The translations under genes were made by a program, and so were the position numbers. A stretch of 64,000 bases of DNA. It comes from JBAZPT01 sp041645535 (lineage in GTDB: Bacteria; Patescibacteriota; Minisyncoccia; Moranbacterales; UBA2206). Below, one piece after another: positions 16,751 to 25,358 of this stretch (positions within the stretch are counted from its first letter, which is position 1; each line of letters begins with the position of its first letter). The stretch lies in contig JBAZPT010000003.1 in assembly GCA_041645535.1 (NCBI GenBank), positions 57,733-121,732 on the forward strand, given 5' to 3'. The notes under the pieces are model-generated. The model was given only the letters and a program-made list of their open reading frames with translations. It did no database searches and was not told the origin of the DNA.

Positions 16751-17323
16751 CTATGTAACATTCTTATAAATTTTATCCGCTAAAATATAATTCACGCAAT
16801 CTCCTATTTTGTTCCTTTTTATGTCTTTTATTAATTCAACCGGAAGAGGCCACTTTCCAATAAACACGCTTTCCTGAAGCTTCTTGTAGTTAAGCAAAAT
16901 CAACTCATATCTTAGCCAGTCGCGCAATTTATTTTTCTTTTCAGGTATGTCAAAGATTACCACCCTGTATTTCCCGTCCCACTTTTTGTCTATTGCTTTT
17001 TTCCTGCTTATTATATAAGCTGCCAAATTTTTTCCCCTTGCGGTAAGACAATAGTTTTTTCCTTTTCTTACGACAAATCCTCCTTCTTGCAAGCGCCAAA
17101 TGCTCTGCCGTATAGTGTTTTCTTTAAATTTCTTCTTTCTCCTGATTTTTTCCGACCGCCTATCTCCAGTAGAAAAAGAAGGGATATCCGCGTATAATGA
17201 CGGATTTAAAAACACTTCGATTGTTGCCATTCCCATATTAACGAGCAAATCAAAAGCCCAGGCTGTCGCGCTTAGGCTTCCGAATAATATCTTTTTGGCT
17301 ATAACATGATCGCTTTTTTTCAT
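16751..17323 (-). CDS. PaaX-like transcriptional regulator with Cas2-fold C-terminal domain
   Basis: 190 residues. The N-terminal half holds a winged-helix region (FKENTIRQSIWRLQEGGFVV, then a KGKNYCLTARGK wing). The C-terminal half (KYRVVIFDIPEKKNKLRDWL, then ESVFIGKWPL) has the ferredoxin-like fold shared by PaaX regulators and Cas2. No CRISPR array or other cas gene is in the window, so a regulator is far more likely than adaptation machinery. Similar dyads before this gene and before glyS point to autoregulation. Target genes elsewhere are unknown. Confidence 0.75.
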   Translation of the reverse strand: MKKSDHVIAKKILFGSLSATAWAFDLLVNMGMATIEVFLNPSLYADIPSFSTGDRRSEKIRRKKKFKENTIRQSIWRLQEGGFVVRKGKNYCLTARGKNLAAYIISRKKAIDKKWDGKYRVVIFDIPEKKNKLRDWLRYELILLNYKKLQESVFIGKWPLPVELIKDIKRNKIGDCVNYILADKIYKNVT

Positions 17324-17354
17324 TTTTTTCTTTCAAGTCTTTTCTTTATTCATA

Positions 17355-17386
17355 TTACATAATTTACCGGCCAGTGTAAAGTGTCA
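17355..17386. promoter_or_regulatory. Candidate operator upstream of the PaaX-like gene
   Basis: TTACATA, five bases, CCGGCCAG, then a decayed right arm. It aligns with the dyad at 16689-16720 and lies about 32 bases before the start at 17323. Confidence 0.45.
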
Positions 17387-17458
17387 AAGATTTTATATTA
17401 ACTATGTTAACTATTTTATTGATCGCTGCCTGCCACCAGCTTGCGAAACAATAAAAAG

Positions 17459-18589
17459 TTAGACTTTTCGCAATTTTTCCATCAACTCCATATAAAATTT
17501 CAAATTGTGCATTGAGGCCAGACGCATCGCCAGCAGATCTTTTGAAGCAAAAAGATGCTTGAGATAGGCACGCGTATGATTCTGGCACAGTTCGCAATCG
17601 CAATATGGATCGACCGGCGCAAAATCATCTTTAAATTTTTCGTTATTAATGTTTATGGTTTCATAGAAAGGTTTTCTAGAGCCGAGCTCTTTGAAATCCG
17701 AGAGCTCGGCTCTAGGGTTCCATAAAAATAATCGGCCATGCCTTCCTTCGCGCGTCGGAATCACACAGTCAAATATATCCCAGCCTAAATTCACAAATTT
17801 GACGATATCTTCCGGCGTGCCAACCCCAAGAGCAAAACGCAGCGAATTTTCCGGAATTAAATCAGCCGTTTCCCGCACTGCGTCTTCCATAAAATTCCCT
17901 TCCGCGTCAATATGCCTTGCTCCAAACCCATAGCCATCAAATCCGATCTTTATTAATTCTTCCGCGCAATATTTCCGCAGATCCGAGTGAACTCCTCCCT
18001 GAATCACGCCGAATATTAAAGGACGATTGTCTTCAGATATTTTTCTCTTTTTTAGCTGCTTTTCATATTCCGCCTTGCATCTTTTTGCCCACTTTATAGT
18101 TCTTTCCACCGCCTCTTTGATTTTTTCTTTGGAATAATTGTTCGGCGGCACATCGTCCAAAACCACCATCATATCCACGCCCAAATCAAATTGGATCTGG
18201 ATGGATTTTTCAGGAGTTATTTCATGCGTTGATCCGTCCAGGGGAGATTTAAATATAGCCTTTTCATCAGTAATTTTTCCATTCTGCGAATTCTTGTGGA
18301 TCAAAGAAAAAATTTGATAACCTCCTGAATCCGAAAGCAGCGGCGCGTCCCAATGCATAAATTTGTGGATGCCATGGGCTTTTTTTATCAATTCCATTCC
18401 CGGTTGCAAATATAAATGATAAGTGTTCACCACCATCGGAGCAATCCCGATTTTTTTTAAATCTTCACTGCTTAACGATTTCACAAAACCGCGGGTCGCG
18501 TCAGGCATAAAAAACGGAGTGAATATTTCTCCGTTCTTTGTCTTTATTATTCCGCTTCTATTTTTTTTTGATTCTATTAATTCAAACAT
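17459..18589 (-). CDS. tgt: tRNA-guanine transglycosylase
   Basis: Exchanges guanine 34 for a queuosine precursor in GUN-anticodon tRNAs. 376 residues. Seen: LLSDSGGYQIFSL (active-site Asp), GVIQGGVHSDLR, DIFDCVIPTREGRHGR (nucleophile region) and the zinc site CDCELCQNHTRAYLKH. Between RHGRLFLWN and the zinc site about 14 extra residues (RAELSDFKELGSRK) are encoded by a perfect palindrome (17676-17715). It follows the 18591 gene by two bases. Confidence 0.96.
   Translation of the reverse strand: MFELIESKKNRSGIIKTKNGEIFTPFFMPDATRGFVKSLSSEDLKKIGIAPMVVNTYHLYLQPGMELIKKAHGIHKFMHWDAPLLSDSGGYQIFSLIHKNSQNGKITDEKAIFKSPLDGSTHEITPEKSIQIQFDLGVDMMVVLDDVPPNNYSKEKIKEAVERTIKWAKRCKAEYEKQLKKRKISEDNRPLIFGVIQGGVHSDLRKYCAEELIKIGFDGYGFGARHIDAEGNFMEDAVRETADLIPENSLRFALGVGTPEDIVKFVNLGWDIFDCVIPTREGRHGRLFLWNPRAELSDFKELGSRKPFYETININNEKFKDDFAPVDPYCDCELCQNHTRAYLKHLFASKDLLAMRLASMHNLKFYMELMEKLRKV
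17676..17715. repeat. Palindromic element in frame inside tgt
   Basis: Arms CTAGAGCCGAGCTCT (17676-17690) and its reverse complement (17701-17715) around ten bases. The core AGCTCGGCT is shared with the palindromes at 32067-32103 and 36536-36572. Confidence 0.85.
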
Positions 18590-18590
18590 A

Positions 18591-20504
18591 TCATAAGGCC
18601 GGCAAAATTCGGTAGCCGGACGCGTCCATTTTTGTGTCTTCAGTCAAAATTGTTGATTTCTTTTCAGATGCCGCGGAAAGATCTTCCCCGGTGAACGAAT
18701 CCTTAGCCGAAAAAACCGACGCGTTCAGGATTTCGCCTGAAGAAGCTCCGCCCTGTTCCGGCGAAGGAATAAATTTTATCTGAAACACCGCTTCTTTGGG
18801 CGAAGATATGATGCCGGTTCCCGCGCTGATGTTTCCAATTTCCCAAATAATCGTATTATTTCTTTCATTATAAGCCAGCCGCGCGTCCTCTGGATAAATT
18901 TTGCCGGTCATCGAAACTCCGGTCGGCAGAACCGTTTCAATTTTGGCTCCCGCCACATCATTGGAAACACTCCCTGCCAGCCAGTGAATCGTATAGGTCG
19001 TCTCCTTCCCGACTTGCGCCGGAAGCGGTCCGGAATTAGGAATAACCGGATCATAATAAAGTCCTTTGGTCTCAATAACAATTTTGGAAGTCAGCTTCAT
19101 ATCCATTTCGTTGCCAGCAATAACTTTGTTTGATTTTATCGGCGTAGGAATATCCGGACTGTCTATTTTAGCCAGCGCCGAAATAACAAAATTTTTGTCC
19201 ATCTGGCTGGTTACCGGAATCACATCTTTAACCTTAATACTAAACCGGATTATTCCAGCCTGTCCCGGACCGAGAAATCTAAGATTGGCAAAATCGGCCG
19301 CTTTCCAAGTTATCGTCTTGCTGTCAGAATTAAACGCTCCCTGATCTAGGCGCAACGAAGAATAGTCCAGCGCCGGGCTGTCTATTTTTTCCGTGACAAT
19401 AGCGTCCCGATAGCCAAGCGCGCTATCGTTTTTGTAAGCAATTTCAAACCGGAGCGTGTCCCCGGCTTTGACATTAAGATTTTGCAGGCCATTGACCACT
19501 TGGGCGATAACCAGAGGCGAAGCGGCAATATTCGTTACGGCTTTTTCTTCATTATAGGAAATGAATTCGCCCTGTTCCAATTTTCCAATATACGCTGTCG
19601 CGTTTTTCGCTTCATCGCGTGTTCCTTCCAGTTTTCCACTAACCACAATTTTTCCTGATTCTCCGGCCGCCAAGCGTCTGACATACCAAATATTATTCCC
19701 TTCTGAAACTGCCGGGCTGGATTTTCCAAAGGTAAAGCTTTCCGGATAATCCATTTTGACGCGCAAATCATTGAAATCTGCCTGGCCGGTGTTTTTATAG
19801 CTTATGAGATAATCCACCGCGTCTCCGCTGGCAATATATTGCGGAGCTAAAACTTCGAATTCAATGGGAGTTGAGGTTACGCGGATTCCTAATTGGGATT
19901 TAGCGCTGAATTGGCTGTTGAAATTTGAAGGGGCGTAAGCCAACTCGGCTTTAACATAAATAACCGTCCCCTTGGGATTATAGGCTCTGCCTTTCAATAT
20001 ATATTGGCCGCTCGCGCCGCCTTTTATTTCTCCTATTTCAATGCGGCCGCCAATATCTCCGTTCTTTTTAAAATTAGCTTCTGTTTCCGCCTTAAAGCTT
20101 TCCGGAAAACCCAAATGCAAAACCACATTTTTCAAAGCCACGCGATTATCATTTTTATAGCTGACAACATACTCCATAAGACTCCCGCTTTCACCCTCCA
20201 CCGGACCACTGATATTCACGCTTACCCGGCTTTCATTGAACGAAGCTTGAGAAAATTTGAGCACTCCCGCGATAAGTAAAACAATAGCCAAGATTCCCAC
20301 AATTGCCAGCGCTCCCCACTTGATGGATTTGTTTTGCTCTTCCCCAATAAGCGGCGGCGCTTCTTCCCATTCTTCCTGCGTTTTAAATTTGTTCAACGAG
20401 CTGGCTCCGCCAGTACGAATATCAAAAGAACTGGGGTCATGTTTGCCCAGATTTTTATCCGGTTCTTTTTGGTATAATTTATTTTTAATGTCGAATAAAC
20501 TCAT
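18591..20504 (-). CDS. Membrane-anchored DUF11-like repeat surface protein
   Basis: 637 residues. A 60-residue charged cytoplasmic N-terminus is followed by one membrane helix (about 63-84) and then three or four tandem Ig-like DUF11-type domains, each marked by phrases such as YVVSYKNDNRVALKN, YLISYKNTGQADFNDL and FEIAYKNDSALGYRD. Probably a cell-envelope protein with its C-terminal part outside. A strong AAGGAGGATCTTT ribosome site fixes the start at 20504. Function unknown; overlaps into the tgt unit. Confidence 0.85.
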   Translation of the reverse strand: MSLFDIKNKLYQKEPDKNLGKHDPSSFDIRTGGASSLNKFKTQEEWEEAPPLIGEEQNKSIKWGALAIVGILAIVLLIAGVLKFSQASFNESRVSVNISGPVEGESGSLMEYVVSYKNDNRVALKNVVLHLGFPESFKAETEANFKKNGDIGGRIEIGEIKGGASGQYILKGRAYNPKGTVIYVKAELAYAPSNFNSQFSAKSQLGIRVTSTPIEFEVLAPQYIASGDAVDYLISYKNTGQADFNDLRVKMDYPESFTFGKSSPAVSEGNNIWYVRRLAAGESGKIVVSGKLEGTRDEAKNATAYIGKLEQGEFISYNEEKAVTNIAASPLVIAQVVNGLQNLNVKAGDTLRFEIAYKNDSALGYRDAIVTEKIDSPALDYSSLRLDQGAFNSDSKTITWKAADFANLRFLGPGQAGIIRFSIKVKDVIPVTSQMDKNFVISALAKIDSPDIPTPIKSNKVIAGNEMDMKLTSKIVIETKGLYYDPVIPNSGPLPAQVGKETTYTIHWLAGSVSNDVAGAKIETVLPTGVSMTGKIYPEDARLAYNERNNTIIWEIGNISAGTGIISSPKEAVFQIKFIPSPEQGGASSGEILNASVFSAKDSFTGEDLSAASEKKSTILTEDTKMDASGYRILPAL

Positions 20505-20556
20505 AAAGATCCTCCTTGTTTTAATGACTAAATAATACCAAAATTTAAGGTATTTA

Positions 20557-21273
20557 TCAAATCCATCCTATCGCTTCCTCGGCGATGATTTTAAGATTTT
20601 TAATTTCTTTTTCCGGCACTCTAAGCTTCACCAGGCTTTCCAGTTTGTTCTTGGAAAAGATCCGCAGCATCTTCACGGACTCGCTGCTGATGCTTATTCT
20701 TTTGCCTTGCCGATTTTCGCAATTTTCACATAAAATTCCGCCCTTTTCGGCGCTGAAATAATTGTTTTGCGGCCGTAATTTATTCCCGCAATCCACGCAT
20801 TTGCCGGTTTCCATCTTATAGCCGGTCTCTTCCAAAAACTTAAACAAAAATCCCAGCGTTATGATGTCCATTTTTTCCCCATCTTCCGCGCCGGCGCTTA
20901 ATTTTTCCATAACCTCGAGATACTTTTCAAGCAGGCGGAATATTTTTTCATCTTTTTCCTGTTCAAAAATTATCTTGTCCAGCCGGGAAAAAACATAAAA
21001 AACCTTCGAGACTGCCTCCAGGTTTTTTTTGATGCCGGCAAAATAATTGAGAGCGGTGGCGGCGGTGATTTTTCCAATGCCCTTGGTTTTGGCCGTGAAT
21101 ATTTCCGCCAGCGTGGCGGTTTCCAAATGCCCGGCCAGCTTCGCATTGAGCCGGCGCACGCCGATAGCTTTGGCCTGGATTTTTCCCGCTTCCAAAGTAT
21201 AAATCGAATAAATCCGATCGGCCTCGCCGATGTCGCGCTTGCCCAAAATTATGCCGGTGTACTTATAGTCCAT
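20557..21273 (-). CDS. recO: DNA repair protein RecO
   Basis: RecFOR recombination mediator, 238 residues. The N-terminal OB-fold (YTGIILGKRDIGEADRIYS) and a C-terminal zinc site (CVDCGNKLRP and CENCENRQG) fit the family. It lies between the DUF11-like gene and a small zinc-ribbon gene on the same strand. Confidence 0.93.
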   Translation of the reverse strand: MDYKYTGIILGKRDIGEADRIYSIYTLEAGKIQAKAIGVRRLNAKLAGHLETATLAEIFTAKTKGIGKITAATALNYFAGIKKNLEAVSKVFYVFSRLDKIIFEQEKDEKIFRLLEKYLEVMEKLSAGAEDGEKMDIITLGFLFKFLEETGYKMETGKCVDCGNKLRPQNNYFSAEKGGILCENCENRQGKRISISSESVKMLRIFSKNKLESLVKLRVPEKEIKNLKIIAEEAIGWI

Positions 21274-21320
21274 AAAGCCATTATACGGCTAAACAACTTC
21301 GATGTTAAATCATTCAAACG

Positions 21321-21361
21321 AAAAAGCCGTTTGGGTTAGAAATATGTTTAATCCAAACGGC
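21321..21361 (-). terminator. Terminator after the zinc-ribbon gene / ileS unit
   Basis: On the minus strand, GCCGTTTGG and CCAAACGGC arms (21361-21353 and 21334-21326) enclose 18 bases and are followed by five T. Confidence 0.8.
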
Positions 21362-21372
21362 CGGAGCATCTC

Positions 21373-21537
21373 TCACGCCACACAGCGGGCCATTTCGTTA
21401 ATTGCCGCCTGAGGAAGAAGGGCTATTCTTTCCTCCTTTTGTTTGGCGACTAATTTTGCGTTACACACGGAACATATTTCTCCCGCTCCATCTGTTGGAA
21501 ACACTCCCTCCTGTTCTCGACATATAACACAAAGCAT
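21373..21537 (-). CDS. Small zinc-ribbon protein (54 aa)
   Basis: A short gene starting MLCVICREQEGVFPTDG with two Cys pairs (CVIC and CSVC), the layout of a treble-clef or zinc-ribbon knuckle, then a Lys/Glu-rich helix. The start is supported by a strong AAAGGAGGTCC ribosome site; it is 24 bases below the ileS stop and ends at TGA followed by a terminator. Role unknown; such mini zinc ribbons are often RNA- or ribosome-associated, but that is only a guess. Confidence 0.75.
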   Translation of the reverse strand: MLCVICREQEGVFPTDGAGEICSVCNAKLVAKQKEERIALLPQAAINEMARCVA

Positions 21538-21561
21538 TGGACCTCCTTTCGCCTGCCAATT

Positions 21562-24500
21562 TTATAGCAAGCTTTTTTTTATTTTAATTTTAAGATTCTC
21601 ATTGTCGATCGAGAGTTCTTTTTCCAAATCCGCATCCTGCATCTCGCCCTGTTCAAGCTCTTCCGCCAGCACTTCCTTCTTTATTATATCACCAAACTTC
21701 TCAAATACCTCAGACATACCATTATAGCACACTTTTATCCGATTGTCAACCTCATACCCGGCTTCTTTGCGCATTTCCTGAATAAAGCGGATAATTTCGC
21801 GCGCCTGGCCCTCGAGTTTCAATTCTTCAGTAATTTCGGTATCAATGATAATTTTTGGTTCCTGTATCTCTATATTTAATTTAAATACTTCTGGCTTAAT
21901 AATGACATCTTTTACATTTAGTTCATCCTTTACTATTATTTCTAGGTCATCGCTAATTTTATCAGAAACGGTTACACTTTGAAGTGGTTGTCTCACTTTT
22001 TTTCCCGCTTTTGCTCTTTGTTGCAATCCCTCGCTAATTAAACGCCTAATATTTTCCATTTCCTGATTCAACTTTTCATCGATCAATTCTTCATCCGCCA
22101 CTGGAAAATCAGCCAGATGCACCGATTCTTCGCCAGCCAGATTTTTATATATTTCCTCGGCCATAAACGGCGTGAACGGCGCCATCAATTTTGAAAGCTC
22201 AACCAAAACATAGTGCAAAGTTTGATACGCCTCATTCTTGTCATTGTCATCCTCGCTTTTCCAAAATCTTTTTCGTGATCTTCTGATATACCAGTTGGAA
22301 AGATTGTCGATAAATTTTTCAATCATGCCAGCGGCGCCATAAATGTCATAGCCTTCCAATTTTTCATCAACATTTTTTATCAGCAAATTTAGTTCGGACA
22401 CAATCCACTTATCCAAAATATTTACCGATTTCCACTCTGATTTAGGTTTCCACTTATCAATAATGGCATACATTGTAAAAAACGAGTATGAATTCCAAAG
22501 CATGCGAAAGACCCTATTCATAATTTCATTCATACTCTTGATATCAAACCGCTTGGGCAAGCCTGGCTGATTGATCGTAAAAAGCATCCAGCGCAGCATG
22601 TCCGCTCCATATTTGTCCATCACTTCCATCGGATCGATTACATTGCCTTTCGATTTGCTCATCTTTTTTCCTTTGGCGTCCAAAATATGGCCCAAGCAAA
22701 TCACATTGCGAAAAGTGAATCCTTCCGGAACTTTTTTGGATTTATGCAAAAGCGTAGCAATGGCATGCAATGTATAAAACCAGCCGCGCGTTTGGTCGAT
22801 GGCTTCAGAAATATAATCGGCTGGAAAATATTTTCCGCTTTCGATTTTTTCTTTGTCTTCTGCTGTTGCCTGGTTTGGATAATAAAATTGCGCAAGTGGC
22901 ATCGAACCGGAATCAAACCAGACATCCATCACTTCTAGCGTGCGTTTCATTTCTTCGCCACAGGAACATTTAAGTTTAATGTCATCAATAAATGGCTTAT
23001 GTAAATCAAAACTTGAGGAATAAGCTAGTTGATACTTGCCCTTTTCTGGATAGTTGTTTTTTGCAAGCTCTTTAATATTCTCCCCCGTTAAAATTGTTTT
23101 TAGTGCTAAAATAGGATCTCCATGAGATATGATCACAATATTTTTTCCTTTACAATTTTTATTTATATCATCAAGAAAAGACTGCATTCTTACTAAAACA
23201 TCCTGCAATCCCTCCACTTTGTTTATGTCCTTTTTTCGTGATTCAAACCAGTTAGGATAGGCCGCCACGAGCTCAGTATGAGTTTTGCCGTTAAAATTAC
23301 CGAAGTCCCACTCTCTTAATCTTTCATCAACCTGCATATCGATGCCTATTTCTTCCGCAATAATTTCCGCGGTTTCTTTGGCTCGTTGTACTGGAGAATA
23401 AAAAATATAACTTATCTGCTTATCTTTCAATTCTCCAGCCGTGACCTTAACTTGCAACTTACCTTTATCTGTTAGTGAATATTTTTCTGTTTCAGGGAAT
23501 GAAGTGTGTATCTGTTTAACATTATTTTTTGCCTCTCCATGTCTGACTATAAATAATTTATTTGGATCGCCTAATTGTTCTTTTATATCATCAATCGACT
23601 CAATCACTTTCATTTCACCACATTTTTTACATTCCCAAATCGGCAGCGGCGTGCCCCAATACCTTTCGCGGGAAATCGCCCAATCTTTCACTCCTCGCAA
23701 CCACTCGCCAAAACGCCCTTCTTTGATATTTTCCGGCACCCAATTTATTTTTTCATTATTTTTCACCAGCTCTTCGGAAAGCTCGCTCATGCGGATAAAC
23801 CAGGAAGGCTTCGCGTAATAAATTAGCGGAGTTTCACATCGCCAACAGAAAGGATATTCGTGTTCATATAATTCTTCCTTGAGTAACAATCCGCGCTTTT
23901 TTAAATCCTCAATAATCAATTGATCGACTTTGTAATTTCCCTTTTCATCCTCTTTCTTAACCGCAACTCCTTCGCCTGGTAGCTTAAGATTTTTTCGCAA
24001 AATACCTTCTCTGCTGACTGTATGCAGAGTTGGTAACTCTTTGTCTCTTGCAAGATTTGCATCATCTTCACCGAAAGCTGGGGCAATATGTACAATTCCT
24101 GTTCCTTCTTCTGTAGAAATAAATCTTGCTGTATAAACCTTATAGCTATTTTCTTTTAATTTATCAATTTCAGAACTGTCCTTTATGATTTCCCTACATC
24201 TCTCTTTAAAAAGATTGTCTCCGGTATCTCTTATTGCAAATTGTGGCTCTATTAATTGATCTGATTTTGATTTCGTGATAACTGATTCGGCTAGCTCTTT
24301 TAAAAATAATGGTTCATATTTCATTTTCATGCCCGCTAATTTTTTTCCTGTGTAACTATCAAGCAAGTCTATTTGGAATCTCGGTTTCTGAACATTAGTT
24401 AAAAATTTTGCCCTACCAGATAATAGATTTTTCCAAGCATCACTTTCTGCTTCAAATCCATATTTCTCAGCAATAATACCACTTCTCTTTTCTGCAACGA

Positions 24501-25341
24501 TAAATATTTCTTCGGAATTATCCTCGAGATTTTTAACTCTTAGTTTTGAGTAGTCAATGTTTTCTCCAACTGCCAATGCAACATTCCCAGGAAGTGTCCA
24601 GGGTGTAGTTGTCCAAACTAAAAAATATGTCTTGTCGTCAATTTCCTTTTCCGGATTTGGCTTAATTTTAAACTTCACAAAAATAGAATTATCTTTCACT
24701 GTCTGATAGCCTTGCGCCACTTCGTGGGAAGAAAGTGTTGTTCCACAACGATAACAATAAGGCACAACTTTATGACCCTTGTATATCAAACTATTTCCGT
24801 CTTTGCCTTTGGTTTTGAAAATTTGCGCGATCACCCACCAGACAGATTCGATATATCTGTTTTCATAAGTAATATAAGGGTTCTTCATATCCACCCAATA
24901 TCCCATTCTCCGGGTCAGTTTTTCCCAAAGATCTTTATATTTCCAAACAGACTCTTTGCATTTTTTATTGAATTCAATGACACTCTCGCGTGGATTGCCA
25001 GGAACTATATTTTCAATGTCTTGTTTGTTGCGAAGTCCCAATTCTTTCTCCACCTGCAGTTCAACTGGCAATCCATGCGTGTCCCAGCCGGCTTTCCGCT
25101 CTACGCGATAGCCTTTCATAGTTTTGTATCTGGGAATAATATCTTTAAACGCGCGCGCCAAGACATGATGGAGCCCCGGAACGCCATTAGCTGTCGGCGG
25201 CCCTTCATAGAATATAAAAGACTTGTCCGCAGAATTTTTTTCCACCGACTTTTCAAAAATTTTATTCTCCTCCCAAAATTTCAAAATATCCTCCTCCATT
25301 TTTGGGAAGCTTTGTTTTGAATCAACTTTCTTAAAAGACAT
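21562..25341 (-). CDS. ileS: Isoleucyl-tRNA synthetase with embedded histidine-phosphatase domain
   Basis: Charges tRNA-Ile; 1259 residues, about 200 more than usual. Class I core: PTANGVPGLHHVLA (HIGH motif, about 50-63), editing domain with VWTTTPWTLPGN, WGTPLPIWECKKC near 562-574, DVWFDSGSMP near 806, and KMSKSKGNV at 893-901. Residues about 594-778 are a complete phosphoglycerate-mutase-like histidine phosphatase: RHGEAKNN (600-607), YSPVQRAKETAEI (648-660) and IISHGD (737-742). The insert sits between IESIDDIKEQL and DLHKPFIDDI, next to the zinc knuckle, with the synthetase intact on both sides. An Ile-specific T-box lies upstream of the operon. Confidence 0.95.
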   Translation of the reverse strand: MSFKKVDSKQSFPKMEEDILKFWEENKIFEKSVEKNSADKSFIFYEGPPTANGVPGLHHVLARAFKDIIPRYKTMKGYRVERKAGWDTHGLPVELQVEKELGLRNKQDIENIVPGNPRESVIEFNKKCKESVWKYKDLWEKLTRRMGYWVDMKNPYITYENRYIESVWWVIAQIFKTKGKDGNSLIYKGHKVVPYCYRCGTTLSSHEVAQGYQTVKDNSIFVKFKIKPNPEKEIDDKTYFLVWTTTPWTLPGNVALAVGENIDYSKLRVKNLEDNSEEIFIVAEKRSGIIAEKYGFEAESDAWKNLLSGRAKFLTNVQKPRFQIDLLDSYTGKKLAGMKMKYEPLFLKELAESVITKSKSDQLIEPQFAIRDTGDNLFKERCREIIKDSSEIDKLKENSYKVYTARFISTEEGTGIVHIAPAFGEDDANLARDKELPTLHTVSREGILRKNLKLPGEGVAVKKEDEKGNYKVDQLIIEDLKKRGLLLKEELYEHEYPFCWRCETPLIYYAKPSWFIRMSELSEELVKNNEKINWVPENIKEGRFGEWLRGVKDWAISRERYWGTPLPIWECKKCGEMKVIESIDDIKEQLGDPNKLFIVRHGEAKNNVKQIHTSFPETEKYSLTDKGKLQVKVTAGELKDKQISYIFYSPVQRAKETAEIIAEEIGIDMQVDERLREWDFGNFNGKTHTELVAAYPNWFESRKKDINKVEGLQDVLVRMQSFLDDINKNCKGKNIVIISHGDPILALKTILTGENIKELAKNNYPEKGKYQLAYSSSFDLHKPFIDDIKLKCSCGEEMKRTLEVMDVWFDSGSMPLAQFYYPNQATAEDKEKIESGKYFPADYISEAIDQTRGWFYTLHAIATLLHKSKKVPEGFTFRNVICLGHILDAKGKKMSKSKGNVIDPMEVMDKYGADMLRWMLFTINQPGLPKRFDIKSMNEIMNRVFRMLWNSYSFFTMYAIIDKWKPKSEWKSVNILDKWIVSELNLLIKNVDEKLEGYDIYGAAGMIEKFIDNLSNWYIRRSRKRFWKSEDDNDKNEAYQTLHYVLVELSKLMAPFTPFMAEEIYKNLAGEESVHLADFPVADEELIDEKLNQEMENIRRLISEGLQQRAKAGKKVRQPLQSVTVSDKISDDLEIIVKDELNVKDVIIKPEVFKLNIEIQEPKIIIDTEITEELKLEGQAREIIRFIQEMRKEAGYEVDNRIKVCYNGMSEVFEKFGDIIKKEVLAEELEQGEMQDADLEKELSIDNENLKIKIKKSLL

Positions 25342-25358
25342 AAAATTATTTTCTAAAT

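Noticed and set aside
16751..17323. Cas2 endonuclease
   Set aside because: The C-terminal half has the Cas2-like fold, but the N-terminal winged helix and the lack of a CRISPR array or cas1 in the window fit PaaX-type regulators better.
17364..17603. 79-codon frame at the tgt 3' end
   Set aside because: Out of frame with tgt on the same strand, no ribosome site, no family resemblance.
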